DNA of 40,594 bases from Syntrophobacterales bacterium Delta_02 (GTDB lineage Bacteria; Desulfobacterota; Syntrophorhabdia; Syntrophorhabdales; Syntrophorhabdaceae), in NCBI GenBank assembly GCA_001603955.1, contig LVAA01000070.1:1-40594 (forward strand), written 5' to 3'. A model generated the notes under the pieces. That model made no database searches, was not told the origin of the DNA, and saw only the letters and a program-made list of their open reading frames with translations. Positions 6,764 to 15,450 of this stretch are shown here, one piece after another. The translations under genes and the position numbers were made by a program. Every line of letters starts with the position of its first letter. Within the stretch, counting starts at the first letter, position 1.

Positions 6764-8653
6764 TCCCCTGAGGACTCTCTTGTCCCCTTTCCTGATCGTG
6801 AGCTTGATCTGGTCGAGGTATTCGAGGAGGGGTATGAGGAATTTTCGTGAGAGGTTGAGTTCCGATTTAAAATCGGAGGGACCCATTTCCTGGTGGTCGC
6901 GGAGATAGTTCGTGGCCTTCTTCTTTACCTCTTCGATCATGTCCCGGTGGAAATACATGTCCTGGCCCACCTTCACCGCCCCGCCCCTGAAAACGAGGCG
7001 TTCGAGAAGCTCCCGCGCGTTTTTCTCTGTGACACCGACGATTCCCGCGAGGTCCTTCAGTCCGGGGGGAGTGAACCCCGCCGACAGGAGAGCAGCGAGA
7101 ACGCGCTTTTCAAATTCATCGGTCTCGCTGGTACCCTGGGCGTGGTCCCGGGACCTGACACGGTCTTTCTCGACCACGATGAGACCGGCGGCAACGCATT
7201 CATCAAGAGCTGCCTGAAACACCTGGACGTCGGCAACGGGAAGGCGCGACCGCAGCTCTTCCTTCGGGATACCGATCTTCAAGGGATTTGCCTTGTGATA
7301 CTCCCCGACAAAGGAAACAACTTTCTCCTGATACGCGTCGAAATAATGCTTGTGCAGGTATGTCTTTCCGACGAGGGTCGCGACTGTCTCCTTCCGGAGG
7401 ACCTCTCCTATCCTGTCGACGGAAGGCATGTCCTTTCCGGTGAGTATGGAGAGGTTCTGTTGTCTGACCCCTTGAAAACCGCCCTTCAGTATGTGATAGC
7501 CCGCCTTCTCGAGATCTGTCCCCGCACTCAGGATGCGGTAGATCTTCCCGAGCTCACCGGTCTTTCTCTTATGTCTCGCGGGCATAATGTCGAGCACTTT
7601 TCCGCCCCCTACCGTCTGGATGGCATAGGAACCTCGCAGAATGAACCTGTCGCCGGGAAGGACGACGATGGGTTTCTTGAAAACGAACTGCACGAAAAGT
7701 TCCTGGCCCGGTTCGATCTGGTCGCTGTCAAGCAGGACGAGACGCGCCTCTTCCTGTGTCGTCGCGATATGGAAGCGCAGTATGCTGTCGTGGCGTATCG
7801 GTTTTATGGGAAGCTTCAGAAGCTTCAACGAGGCATCGATCCTTGATGCGAGCAAAAGCGTATCGGGGCGAGCCACCATGCTCCCCCTCTCCACGTCCTG
7901 CCTGTCAAGCCCCTGAAGGTTGAGGGCGATCCTCTGACCCGCGCTGGCCTCCTTCACGTCCTCGTGATAGGCCTGTATGCTGCGCACCCTTGCCTTCCTG
8001 GTGAAAGGGAACAGCTCCACTTCCTCTCCCGCGGCAAGGGACCCTGAGATGCAGGTACCGGTGACAATCGTTCCGAGACCCCGCAGGGTAAAAACCCTGT
8101 CAACGGGCAACCGGAATATGCCTTCTCTTGATTTCTCTTCGACCTGGGTCGACACCTCACGGAGCATGGCCTTCAGAACATCCAGGTTCTCCCCTGTCGC
8201 CGCGGACACTGCTATGACAGGGGCATTCTCAAGCGCCCTGCCCTTGAGAAAATCCCTGATGTCCTCTTCCACGAGCTCGACCATTTCCTCATCGACGAGG
8301 TCTTTCTTCGTAATGACCACAATACCCTTCGTGAGCCCCAGTATCTCGCATATGTCCAGGTGCTCCCGGGTCTGCGGCATGACCCCTTCATCTGCAGCAA
8401 CGACGAGAAGCACCGTATCGATACCCCAGGCACCTGCCACCATGTGACGCACGAACCTTTCGTGACCCGGGACATCGACGATACCGACAAGCAGATCGTC
8501 ATCAAGACGCCAGTGAGCAAAGCCAAGCTCCGTCGTGATGCCCCTCTCCTTCTCTTCCTTGAGGCGATCGCAATCAATACCCGTAAGGGCCCTGATCAGG
8601 GTCGTCTTCCCGTGATCGATATGGCCCGCGGTGCCGACAATTATACGTTTCAT
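6761..8653 (-). CDS. selB: Selenocysteine-specific translation elongation factor SelB
   Basis: Delivers selenocysteinyl-tRNA to UGA codons marked by a SECIS hairpin. The length (630 residues) is normal for bacterial SelB. The N-terminal GTPase has G1 GTAGHIDHGKTTL (residues ~8-20), G3 DVPGHERF (~61-68) and G4 TKKDL (~115-119). Beta-barrel domains follow, and the C-terminal third (~370-630) is the winged-helix array that binds the SECIS RNA. selA, selD and tRNA-Sec were not found in the window. Its 3' end converges with the ExeA-like gene, and its TAA is part of the palindromic arm. It is divergent from the deacetylase-fold gene. Its presence means the organism makes selenoproteins, which fits the yqeB gene 9 kb away. 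Confidence 0.96.
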   Translation of the reverse strand: MKRIIVGTAGHIDHGKTTLIRALTGIDCDRLKEEKERGITTELGFAHWRLDDDLLVGIVDVPGHERFVRHMVAGAWGIDTVLLVVAADEGVMPQTREHLDICEILGLTKGIVVITKKDLVDEEMVELVEEDIRDFLKGRALENAPVIAVSAATGENLDVLKAMLREVSTQVEEKSREGIFRLPVDRVFTLRGLGTIVTGTCISGSLAAGEEVELFPFTRKARVRSIQAYHEDVKEASAGQRIALNLQGLDRQDVERGSMVARPDTLLLASRIDASLKLLKLPIKPIRHDSILRFHIATTQEEARLVLLDSDQIEPGQELFVQFVFKKPIVVLPGDRFILRGSYAIQTVGGGKVLDIMPARHKRKTGELGKIYRILSAGTDLEKAGYHILKGGFQGVRQQNLSILTGKDMPSVDRIGEVLRKETVATLVGKTYLHKHYFDAYQEKVVSFVGEYHKANPLKIGIPKEELRSRLPVADVQVFQAALDECVAAGLIVVEKDRVRSRDHAQGTSETDEFEKRVLAALLSAGFTPPGLKDLAGIVGVTEKNARELLERLVFRGGAVKVGQDMYFHRDMIEEVKKKATNYLRDHQEMGPSDFKSELNLSRKFLIPLLEYLDQIKLTIRKGDKRVLRG

Positions 8654-8664
8654 GACAGGCTAAG

Positions 8665-8693
8665 ACTATACCACGAATGGGGCGCGCAGGGAA
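8665..8693 (-). promoter_or_regulatory. Candidate selB promoter with a very short leader
   Basis: Read on the minus strand, TATAGT (8670-8665) is a good -10 box with a weak TTCCCT 17 bp upstream. The box ends 11 nt before the selB ATG, so the leader would be about 5 nt and no ribosome-binding site is visible. Confidence 0.4.
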
Positions 8694-8746
8694 AGGGTTG
8701 AGGAAGGGGAAAGAAAGGGGGCGGAAGAAGGAGCCATCGCGGAAAA

Positions 8747-8926
8747 ATAGGACCAATAGGATATAGGACCTATAGGACATATGAGACCTATAGGACGAAA
8801 TAGGACCTATAAGACCACGGCCACCGGCAACAGAGGCCCCATCCTCCGTCCTATAAGCCCTATATGTCCCATAGGTCCTATTCTTTCCTATAGGTCCTAT
8901 TCTTTCCCATAGGTCCTATCAAGACC
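8747..8926. repeat. TAGGAC palindromic array in the selB/deacetylase divergent spacer
   Basis: The 356-bp spacer 8654-9009 holds no gene. Its core is a head-to-head array. The left arm (8747-8816) is built of degenerate units of the type ATAGGACCTATAGGAC. The right arm (8848-8926) carries the reverse complement (ATAGGTCCTATT and similar). The two arms can pair over most of their length around a ~30-nt loop that contains GGCC...GGCC. The same unit makes up the array between sucC and sucD. The flanks 8690-8746 and 8927-9000 are purine-rich and C-rich respectively, with no further feature seen. Confidence 0.85.
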
Positions 8927-9009
8927 CCGCCCCCTGCCTCCATCCCCCATCCCCTATCACCCGTCTTTTCCTCATTGACTTGCCCCCATCTTTATGATTA
9001 ATAAAGGTC

Positions 9010-9765
9010 ATGGAAAAGATAAAGACCGTATACAGTCCCAGGTTTCTCACCGACTATCCCAGCGTGGATTGCGAGAGTCCCGACAGGGTAGAGTTCATTC
9101 GTTCGAAGATCAAGGACATAGCCGAGTTCATCGAGCCCGAGCCCTGCACCCTGTCGGACCTTGCGCTGTGCCACAGTGAAAGCCTTATCAAGACCGTTGC
9201 ACGCACCAAAGCGGTCTACGATGCGGCGATCCTTGCCGCGGGGGGTGCCATGATGGCCGCGGAAACGGCGCTCAGGGAACCCTGTTTCGCGCTCGTCAGG
9301 CCGCCCGGCCATCATGCGGGTCACAATTTCAACGGTGGTTTCTGTTTCTTCAACAATATGGCCCTTGCCGTCAAAAACCTCCTCGCGCATGATACCATCG
9401 AAAACGCCCTCATAGTGGACATCGATCTCCACTATGGCAACGGGACCCATGACATCGTACGCTCCGACCCGCGCATCACCTTCAGGAACATCGACGCCCG
9501 TTCCCGGGAGGCATTCTTCAAGGACTTGGAGGAGGCCCTTTCGGATGCCGGCAGCTACGACATCCTGGGATGTTCCGTGGGGTTCGACACCTATATCCGG
9601 GACTGGGGCGGAATGCTGTACGGGGAGGATTATCACAAAGTCGGCTCTTCTCTCATTTCGGCAAATAGCCGCCTCTTCTGCGTCCTTGAGGGAGGATACT
9701 ACGTGGCCGATCTGGGGACGAACACGCAATTCCTCCTTACGGGTATCCTCAAAGCTTGTTCATAG
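9010..9765 (+). CDS. Histone-deacetylase-fold (acetylpolyamine/AcuC-type) amidohydrolase
   Basis: A compact 251-residue member of the arginase/deacetylase fold. Zinc-dependent hydrolysis of an acetyl-amide (acetyl-lysine, acetylpolyamine or similar) is the family reaction. The active-site landmarks are present in order: RPPGHHAGH (~97-105, the charge-relay His pair), DIDLHYGNGT (~137-146, Zn ligands Asp and His), SVGFDTY (~193-199, Asp ligand) and VLEGGYY (~219-225, transition-state Tyr). The N-terminal part is shorter than in ~300-370-residue relatives but all catalytic parts are intact. The start ATG is close to a weak AAGG. The gene overlaps the start of comEC by 10 bp, so both are made together. 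The substrate is not identifiable. Confidence 0.85.
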   Translation: MEKIKTVYSPRFLTDYPSVDCESPDRVEFIRSKIKDIAEFIEPEPCTLSDLALCHSESLIKTVARTKAVYDAAILAAGGAMMAAETALREPCFALVRPPGHHAGHNFNGGFCFFNNMALAVKNLLAHDTIENALIVDIDLHYGNGTHDIVRSDPRITFRNIDARSREAFFKDLEEALSDAGSYDILGCSVGFDTYIRDWGGMLYGEDYHKVGSSLISANSRLFCVLEGGYYVADLGTNTQFLLTGILKACS

Positions 9766-12026
9766 CCTCCGTTCTTGCATTTGTCACCGGCATATATGCG
9801 GAGGCCTTCCATCAACTAACTTTTCCAGCCTTGCTTATCAGCCTCGTTGCCCTCGTCGTTCTCACCCACTTCCTGCTCAGGAAGGGGCACCTTCGGCTTA
9901 CGGGCACGGCGCTCGTCATTTCCTTCGTCCTCGCCGGAATGCTCAGACTGGCCCTGGTGTCTCTTGACCAACTTCCCCCCATCGTCGACACGGGGCCTTC
10001 ACTTTACCGGGGCACCATTGTCGAATCATCAAAAAGCTCAAAGGTCATCGAGATCGAAGAACCCAGGCATCTCTCAGGCATACGGGCGCTCATCCGCATT
10101 GAGCACCCTTCCGTCACCGGACACAGGGTGACCGTGCTTGGCACTCTGAAAGATATCGCCGCCACCTTCAAGAACCCCCACCAGATCTCGTGGAGATGGG
10201 TGAAGAAACTTGAAGGGACCTTCTGCGAGATCCGTGGAGAGATCCTGTCCGACCGGCCGGGAAAGAGAATGATAGACGGGTGGAGAAGGTATCTCGCCGG
10301 GAAGGTCGATGAAAGCGGTGCCGCGCATGCTCCGATCGTGAAGGCCCTGACCATCGGCGACACCGCAGGTATTGACGACAACACCAGGGCCCTCTTCCTC
10401 GAGACGGGGACCTCACATGTCCTGTCCATATCCGGATCACACTTCGCAGTCGTGGCCGGCTTCTTTTTCTTCATCGCACGGTTTGCCTTCCGCGCCTCTT
10501 CCCGAATGCGCCAAAAGGGGACCGATCGCAGATGGGCCGCCCTTTTGACCATACCCTTCACGGTTCTCTTCATGTTTGTCGCCGGCTGCAGCCTTCCCAC
10601 CATACGCGCGACGATCATGATAGTCATTTACATGTCAGCGCTCTTCTTCGAACGCGAGGGACACACCCTGAACGCGCTCTTCCTCAGCGCGCTTATTATA
10701 CTCCTCATATTTCCCCATTCGCTGTTCTCCCCTTCCTTCCAGTTGACGTTCATCAGCGTTCTCTTCATCATCCTCACCGGGCGGGTCATCCACCCCCTTC
10801 TCGTCAAGACCGGTCGCCTGGCCCGATGGTTTCTGTCCCTGACCGCCGTGGGCCTGGCGGCTACGATCGGAACCCTGCCCGTGGTCCTCTACCATTTTCA
10901 TGGCTTCAACCCCTTGAGCTTTGTCCACAATCTGGTCGCTGTCCCTCTCATGTGTCTTGTCTCCACTCCTCTCGCCCTCGCCGGTCTCGTCGCACCCTTT
11001 GGCGGATACCTCCTGCGCTTGTCGGGAGAGGTGATCGGGGTTGCCGTGACCACGCTGGACACATTGAACCGGGGATATATCTACCCTGTCGTACGCCCGA
11101 ACCTTCCCGAAGCGCTTCTCTACCTCGTTGCCCTGCTCTCCCTTCTCTTTATCCGCCAGAGATCCGTACGCCTCGCCTTCATCGCCGTCGTCCTCCCCCT
11201 CCTTATCATCGCCGGCCTCGTCACGTGGCAGAAGCGGTTTCACAACGCCGAACTATGTGTCAGCTACATCGACGTGGGGTTGGGTGACGCCATGCTTGTG
11301 GAGGCGCCCCGCGGTGTACGCCTCCTGATCGACGGTGGAGGTCTTCACGGCACCGGCTTCGATACGGGCAGGTCGGTCATCGCTCCCCTCCTCCTGGCGA
11401 AAAAGATAACGACCCTGGACTACGTGGTGAACAGCCACCCCCACGAGGACCACATCGGGGGACTGCGCTTCATTCTCAGTCATTTCGGCGTCAGGACTTA
11501 CATGGGCCTGACGGGTCCCGCGGCGCAGCCCTCCATGAAGAATATCGCGGATATCCTGAGGAAGCGGGGCATACCCTCGCTCCACCCGGCCGCAGGCGAT
11601 GTTCTTTCCTTCCCCCTGGGGTCCGGCATGTCAGTCCTTACACCATCGGGCACGACCTCTCAGGACAGTCTGAACGATGCCTCTCTCGTCCTGAGAATGA
11701 CCCTGGGCGACAGGAGCTTCCTCTTCACGGGAGACATCGGGGAAGAGGTCGAAAACACGCTGGTCCTGTCCCCGGCACCGCTCAGGTCTTCTGTACTGAA
11801 GGTGCCCCACCACGGAAGCCGCCATTCCAGCACCATCCATTTCATCCGTGCCGTCAGGCCCGACCTGGCCGTCCTGACCGTCGGCCCGGGCATCCGCGGC
11901 ATACCTTCCCCGGAGACGATCGCCCGATATGCCTCTCTGTCCGTTCCTCTCTACCGGACCGACCGCGACGGTTGCATCACTGTTTGTACTGATGGTAGAA
12001 AATTGACCGTGAAGAAAGAGAACTGA
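9756..12026 (+). CDS. comEC: ComEC/Rec2-type DNA uptake channel
   Basis: A 756-residue polytopic inner-membrane protein expected to carry single-stranded DNA into the cytoplasm during natural transformation. The N-terminal hydrophobic segments (~1-65) and an OB-like soluble part (~75-180) precede the Competence domain. That domain has the family stretch LSISGSHFAVVAGFFFF (~227-243) and many membrane helices to ~490. The C-terminal metallo-beta-lactamase domain (~500-750) has VVNSHPHEDHIGG and FLFTGD. The full three-domain architecture is present. The start is a TTG at 9756 inside the upstream deacetylase gene (10-bp overlap); no ATG gives the first helix. comEA and pilus genes are not in the window. 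Many anaerobes keep comEC without proven competence, so the physiological role is uncertain. Confidence 0.92.
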   Translation: MFIASVLAFVTGIYAEAFHQLTFPALLISLVALVVLTHFLLRKGHLRLTGTALVISFVLAGMLRLALVSLDQLPPIVDTGPSLYRGTIVESSKSSKVIEIEEPRHLSGIRALIRIEHPSVTGHRVTVLGTLKDIAATFKNPHQISWRWVKKLEGTFCEIRGEILSDRPGKRMIDGWRRYLAGKVDESGAAHAPIVKALTIGDTAGIDDNTRALFLETGTSHVLSISGSHFAVVAGFFFFIARFAFRASSRMRQKGTDRRWAALLTIPFTVLFMFVAGCSLPTIRATIMIVIYMSALFFEREGHTLNALFLSALIILLIFPHSLFSPSFQLTFISVLFIILTGRVIHPLLVKTGRLARWFLSLTAVGLAATIGTLPVVLYHFHGFNPLSFVHNLVAVPLMCLVSTPLALAGLVAPFGGYLLRLSGEVIGVAVTTLDTLNRGYIYPVVRPNLPEALLYLVALLSLLFIRQRSVRLAFIAVVLPLLIIAGLVTWQKRFHNAELCVSYIDVGLGDAMLVEAPRGVRLLIDGGGLHGTGFDTGRSVIAPLLLAKKITTLDYVVNSHPHEDHIGGLRFILSHFGVRTYMGLTGPAAQPSMKNIADILRKRGIPSLHPAAGDVLSFPLGSGMSVLTPSGTTSQDSLNDASLVLRMTLGDRSFLFTGDIGEEVENTLVLSPAPLRSSVLKVPHHGSRHSSTIHFIRAVRPDLAVLTVGPGIRGIPSPETIARYASLSVPLYRTDRDGCITVCTDGRKLTVKKEN

Positions 12027-12070
12027 AAATCTTTCCCCGCCCCCTGCGACCTGACGGCGGATCCCCGTAT

Positions 12071-13570
12071 TTAGCCTTCAATGACCTTCTTCAGCTTCTC
12101 ATCCAGTTCGCTCGAATCGTAGGGTTTTGTCAGCACTTCCTGGAAACCGTACTCCCGGTAATCAGCCACAACGGGGTCGTTGAGATATCCGCTCGATATG
12201 ATCGCCTTGACCCCGGGGTCGATACGTATGAGTTCGCGCAAGACCTCCTTGCCTCCCAGGCTCCCCGGGATGGCGAGGTCAAGGATGACCGCATCGAAAG
12301 GACTCTTCAGTTCCATGGCCTGCTTGTAGATACTTACCGCCTCTTCCCCACCTTGCACCGTGGTTACCGTGTAGCCAAGATACTCGAGAAGTTCCTTCCC
12401 TATCTCAAGGACAAGCTCCTCGTCATCAAGAAGAAGCACTCTGCCCTCACGCGTACCGGCCGGCCTGCGGGCCCCGGCCGCCTCCTGTGCCGTCTCCTGC
12501 TTGTATGCGGGGAGGTTTACGTGGAACACGGAACCCCGTCCCTTCGTTGACTCGATGGAAATGCTGCCGTTGTGCTTTCTCACTATCGCGTATGAGATGG
12601 CGAGACCGAGTCCGACCCCTTTTTCCGAACCCATACCCTTCGTCGTGTAATAGGGGTCAAAGACCTTAGGGATGTCCTCGGGCGCTATACCGGTCCCCTC
12701 GTCGGCTATGGATATCCTCACGTGGTCCTCGGTCATGAGGGGCAGCCTGTCCTCGGGGGAGATGCTCACGTTCCTGACGGTCACGGTGATCTTCCCGCCC
12801 GCCGGCATGGACTCTCTCGCGTTTCTCAGGATGTTCTCGATAACTTGCCTGATCTGGTCCTCATCGGCCTCGATGGGAAGGAGGTCGGGGGATATGTCGT
12901 AGACGCAATTGATGGGGAAACCGCGCAACGCGCGCTCCGCGACGGTTCTTACCAGAACGCCCGGCTGGACGATGCTCCGAACGGGATTCCCTCCCCGGGA
13001 AAAGGTCAGGAGCTGCTGCGTCAGCGCCTTTCCCAGAAAAGCGATCCTCTCCGCCTCGTTGAGGTAGTCCATCAGCCGTCCGTTATCGGGTGTGTGCATC
13101 CTGGCAAGAGACAGGTTGCCCACGATGGCCATGAGAAGATTGTTGAAATCATGGGCAATGCCACCGGCCAGGGTCCCCAGGGACTGAAGATTCTTCGCCT
13201 TCAGGATATCCTCTTCCATCCTCTTCTGTTCGCTGATATCTATGATGACGCCCACAATGCCGCCCACGCTCCCGTCCTCGACCGTCAGCGTCGCCTTCTT
13301 GTTGAGGTCGTAGTGCACCGTGCCGTCCTGGCGGATGGATCTCATCTCGTACGACCTGACCCCGGGTTCGGCAAGGAGCTCCTGGTCCATGGCGTGATGC
13401 GCCTCGGCCTCTTCCCGCCTCAAGGGCAGCTGGAACACATCCTTGCCTATGAACTGTTCGTCGGAAACACCGAAGTATTCACGAAAGGCCCTGTTGCAGA
13501 TAAGATAGACCCCCCTCGCGTCCTTGTAATAGACAGGACTGGGGATATTGTCAATAAGCGCCTGAAACAT
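12071..13570 (-). CDS. Hybrid histidine kinase: PAS, HisKA/HATPase, receiver
   Basis: A 499-residue soluble signalling protein with no membrane segments. A PAS domain (~1-115; MFQALIDNIPSPVYYKD) is followed by the kinase core. The phospho-acceptor His is in GGIAHDFNNLLMAI (~135-148). HATPase motifs follow: an N-box near IENILRNARES, then DEGTGI and KGVGLGLAISYAI. The C-terminal receiver (~378-497) has the acidic pair LLDDEE and phospho-acceptor Asp in VILDLAIPG. This is the common delta-proteobacterial layout in which the receiver is attached after the kinase. The signal is unknown. The frame stays open for 18 codons upstream of the ATG with PAS-like sequence but no standard start codon, so the N-terminus may be mis-set. 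It converges with comEC; the next gene upstream is ppx. Confidence 0.9.
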   Translation of the reverse strand: MFQALIDNIPSPVYYKDARGVYLICNRAFREYFGVSDEQFIGKDVFQLPLRREEAEAHHAMDQELLAEPGVRSYEMRSIRQDGTVHYDLNKKATLTVEDGSVGGIVGVIIDISEQKRMEEDILKAKNLQSLGTLAGGIAHDFNNLLMAIVGNLSLARMHTPDNGRLMDYLNEAERIAFLGKALTQQLLTFSRGGNPVRSIVQPGVLVRTVAERALRGFPINCVYDISPDLLPIEADEDQIRQVIENILRNARESMPAGGKITVTVRNVSISPEDRLPLMTEDHVRISIADEGTGIAPEDIPKVFDPYYTTKGMGSEKGVGLGLAISYAIVRKHNGSISIESTKGRGSVFHVNLPAYKQETAQEAAGARRPAGTREGRVLLLDDEELVLEIGKELLEYLGYTVTTVQGGEEAVSIYKQAMELKSPFDAVILDLAIPGSLGGKEVLRELIRIDPGVKAIISSGYLNDPVVADYREYGFQEVLTKPYDSSELDEKLKKVIEG

Positions 13571-13728
13571 GTGAGGCGTTTTGGAAAGAATCTCTACGAG
13601 CGCTTCCAGTGTTAACTCTCGGATTCAAAAGAATCTTTTACAGCTATGGTATGACTTCTATCACAAAAGAACTACAACGGTCTATAGAAAAAATGTTGGC
13701 CTGGAAGGTGGAGCCCGAAGGCGGCTGA

Positions 13729-14646
13729 CTACGCGGCAAACCCGCACCTCTCGTAGATCACACCGTACCTCGCACCAGCCGCACTGACCGTCACCCGCTC
13801 AAACCGCCCGTGCTCCATGATCTCCCTCAGAATGACCGCGCCCTGGACGATTATATCCTCCCTGCCGGGCTCCATCCCCGTGACGTGTCTTCTCTCATCG
13901 CTCGTCAGTCCGGCCAGGAAAGATATCAATTCCCTCAACTGCCCGAGTCCGATGACGAAACCGTGCACGATCCCCTTGTCGTACGTCCCGATCCCGGCAA
14001 CTATGGCGGCGATGTTCGTCACCGTCCCTCCCGTCCCGACCAGGGTGCTCCCGTCTCGGCAGGCCACCGGGGAAAGATGTTCCCTTATGTACGCAACGAC
14101 GCGATCCATCTCTTCCTTGACGGGAGGATCATGGGAGACAAAGGCGTCGGTAAGCCTGACACTTCCCATCGGCAGCGATACGTATCCGCCAAAGTCCCGG
14201 TCAGTTCCACCGATCACTTCCGTGCTCCCTCCACCAATGTCGACTATGGTCATGTCCGGCACCCGCACGCTGTGATCGTCACGCACGGAAAGATATGTGT
14301 AGCGCGCCTCGTCCCGGGCGCTTATCACTTCCACGTCGAAACCGAAGACATCTTTCACGGAAGCCAGGAACTCGCCACTGTTCGCCGCTTCCCTCAACGC
14401 GGCGGTACCCACGCAGGAGAACCGTTCTACGCCCTGCGATGTCATGATATGGACATACCGCCTGAGTCCCTCCATCGTCCGGGACATCGCGGGGCCGCTC
14501 AGGCGGCCTGAGTTCGCGAGCCCCTCACCGAGTCTCACGATGGTCGACATGTCCACGATATCGCGGAACACCTTTCCTTCGTGATCCCATTCCGCGATGG
14601 CGAGGAGGATCGTATTGGTACCGATATCAACGGCGGCATATTTCAT
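13729..14646 (-). CDS. Ppx/GppA family phosphatase
   Basis: A 305-residue exopolyphosphatase / pppGpp phosphohydrolase of the short type: the ASKHA-fold Ppx-GppA core without the C-terminal HD-like extension of E. coli Ppx. Conserved elements are AAVDIGTNTILLAI (residues ~4-17, phosphate-1 loop), VDIGGGSTEVIGG (~137-149) and the GTGGTVTN phosphate-2 loop (~206-213). It removes terminal phosphate from polyphosphate or converts pppGpp to ppGpp; the sequence does not decide which. Start ATG 14646 has GAGG eight bases upstream. The gene is divergent from ccdA with only 37 bp between them, and the -35 box of the ccdA promoter lies directly against its start codon, so the two could influence each other. 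Confidence 0.9.
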   Translation of the reverse strand: MKYAAVDIGTNTILLAIAEWDHEGKVFRDIVDMSTIVRLGEGLANSGRLSGPAMSRTMEGLRRYVHIMTSQGVERFSCVGTAALREAANSGEFLASVKDVFGFDVEVISARDEARYTYLSVRDDHSVRVPDMTIVDIGGGSTEVIGGTDRDFGGYVSLPMGSVRLTDAFVSHDPPVKEEMDRVVAYIREHLSPVACRDGSTLVGTGGTVTNIAAIVAGIGTYDKGIVHGFVIGLGQLRELISFLAGLTSDERRHVTGMEPGREDIIVQGAVILREIMEHGRFERVTVSAAGARYGVIYERCGFAA

Positions 14647-14676
14647 TTGACAACCTCAAGAGAAACCCCATAAGAT
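14647..14676 (+). promoter_or_regulatory. ccdA promoter predicting a leaderless transcript
   Basis: A perfect TTGACA at 14647-14652 and TAAGAT at 14671-14676 have an 18-bp spacer. The -10 box ends only 7 nt before the ccdA ATG (14684), so the start of transcription should coincide with the start codon. No ribosome-binding site is present between them, which agrees with a leaderless message. Confidence 0.65.
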
Positions 14677-14683
14677 ACGGGTC

Positions 14684-15424
14684 ATGGATTCCGGCAGCCT
14701 GTCAGCGATGAACGTGAGCGGTCTCGCCGCCTTCGCGTCGGGTCTTCTCTCCTTTTTCACACCCTGCATCCTACCCCTTGTCCCGTCGTACCTTATCTAC
14801 ATCAGCGGTATAACGGTCAGCGACATAGCCTCTCCCACGAAAGATCACAGAAAGAGGGTGTTCCTTCACTCCCTCAGCTTCATCCTCGGCTTTTCCTTCG
14901 TCTTTGTGGCCCTGGGCGTTTCCACGTCCCTGCTGGGCGGTTTCTTCGCCGAGTACCAGGCATTCATCATACGCCTCGGCGGGATTATTCTCATCGTCCT
15001 CGGCCTGTTCTATCTCGACATCATAAAGATATCGTTCTTCAACCGCCAGCACATGATGCAGCTCGAACAGAAGCCCGTCGGCCTCGCCGGCTCCTTCGTC
15101 GTGGGCCTGACCTTTTCCCTGGGCTGGACACCCTGTGTGGGCCCGGCGCTCTCTTCCATCCTGATCGTGGCATCCATGGCCGGGAAAACCCGCCACGGAA
15201 CTTATCTGCTTTCGCTCTATTCGCTGGGGCTCGCGATACCCTTTGTCATCTCGTCACTTCTCTTTGACAAACTGTTCATTCTGCTGAAGAGGTTCGGCTT
15301 CATCGCCCGCTACGCCGTGAAGGTGCTCGGTGTGCTCCTCATCCTCCTTGGCCTTCTCATGGTCAGTTCTTATTACAACACGCTGAATCTCTGGATAGAG
15401 GCATTGCTCCCGTCGGGGGTGTGA
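14684..15424 (+). CDS. ccdA: CcdA-type thiol-disulfide electron transporter
   Basis: Moves reducing equivalents from cytoplasmic thioredoxin across the membrane for cytochrome c maturation and other periplasmic thiol reduction. The 246 residues contain about six membrane helices, the family size. The two redox cysteines are in FFTPCILPLVPSYL (~26-39) and GWTPCVGPALSS (~146-157), one in each helical triplet, both followed by the typical Pro-rich turns. The soluble thioredoxin domain of DsbD is absent, so a separate partner is needed; none is encoded nearby. Expression is probably leaderless from the promoter at 14647-14676. It ends 26 bp from the convergent rpoH gene, with a perfect GACCCCGGGGTC palindrome across its stop codon. 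Confidence 0.92.
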   Translation: MDSGSLSAMNVSGLAAFASGLLSFFTPCILPLVPSYLIYISGITVSDIASPTKDHRKRVFLHSLSFILGFSFVFVALGVSTSLLGGFFAEYQAFIIRLGGIILIVLGLFYLDIIKISFFNRQHMMQLEQKPVGLAGSFVVGLTFSLGWTPCVGPALSSILIVASMAGKTRHGTYLLSLYSLGLAIPFVISSLLFDKLFILLKRFGFIARYAVKVLGVLLILLGLLMVSSYYNTLNLWIEALLPSGV

Positions 15425-15450
15425 CCCCGGGGTCTGAAGCGACGAAAGGA

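Noticed and set aside
8654..9009. tRNA-Sec (selC) near selB
   Set aside because: No cloverleaf with a long variable arm and UCA anticodon could be found; the region is the TAGGAC array.
12071..13625. In-frame TGA upstream of the kinase as a selenocysteine codon
   Set aside because: No SECIS-like hairpin was recognised after the TGA, and PAS kinases are not known selenoproteins.
13621..13640. GATTC-AAAA-GAATC palindrome as a terminator or operator
   Set aside because: The stem is only 5 bp and AT-rich; this is too weak to call in the kinase upstream region.
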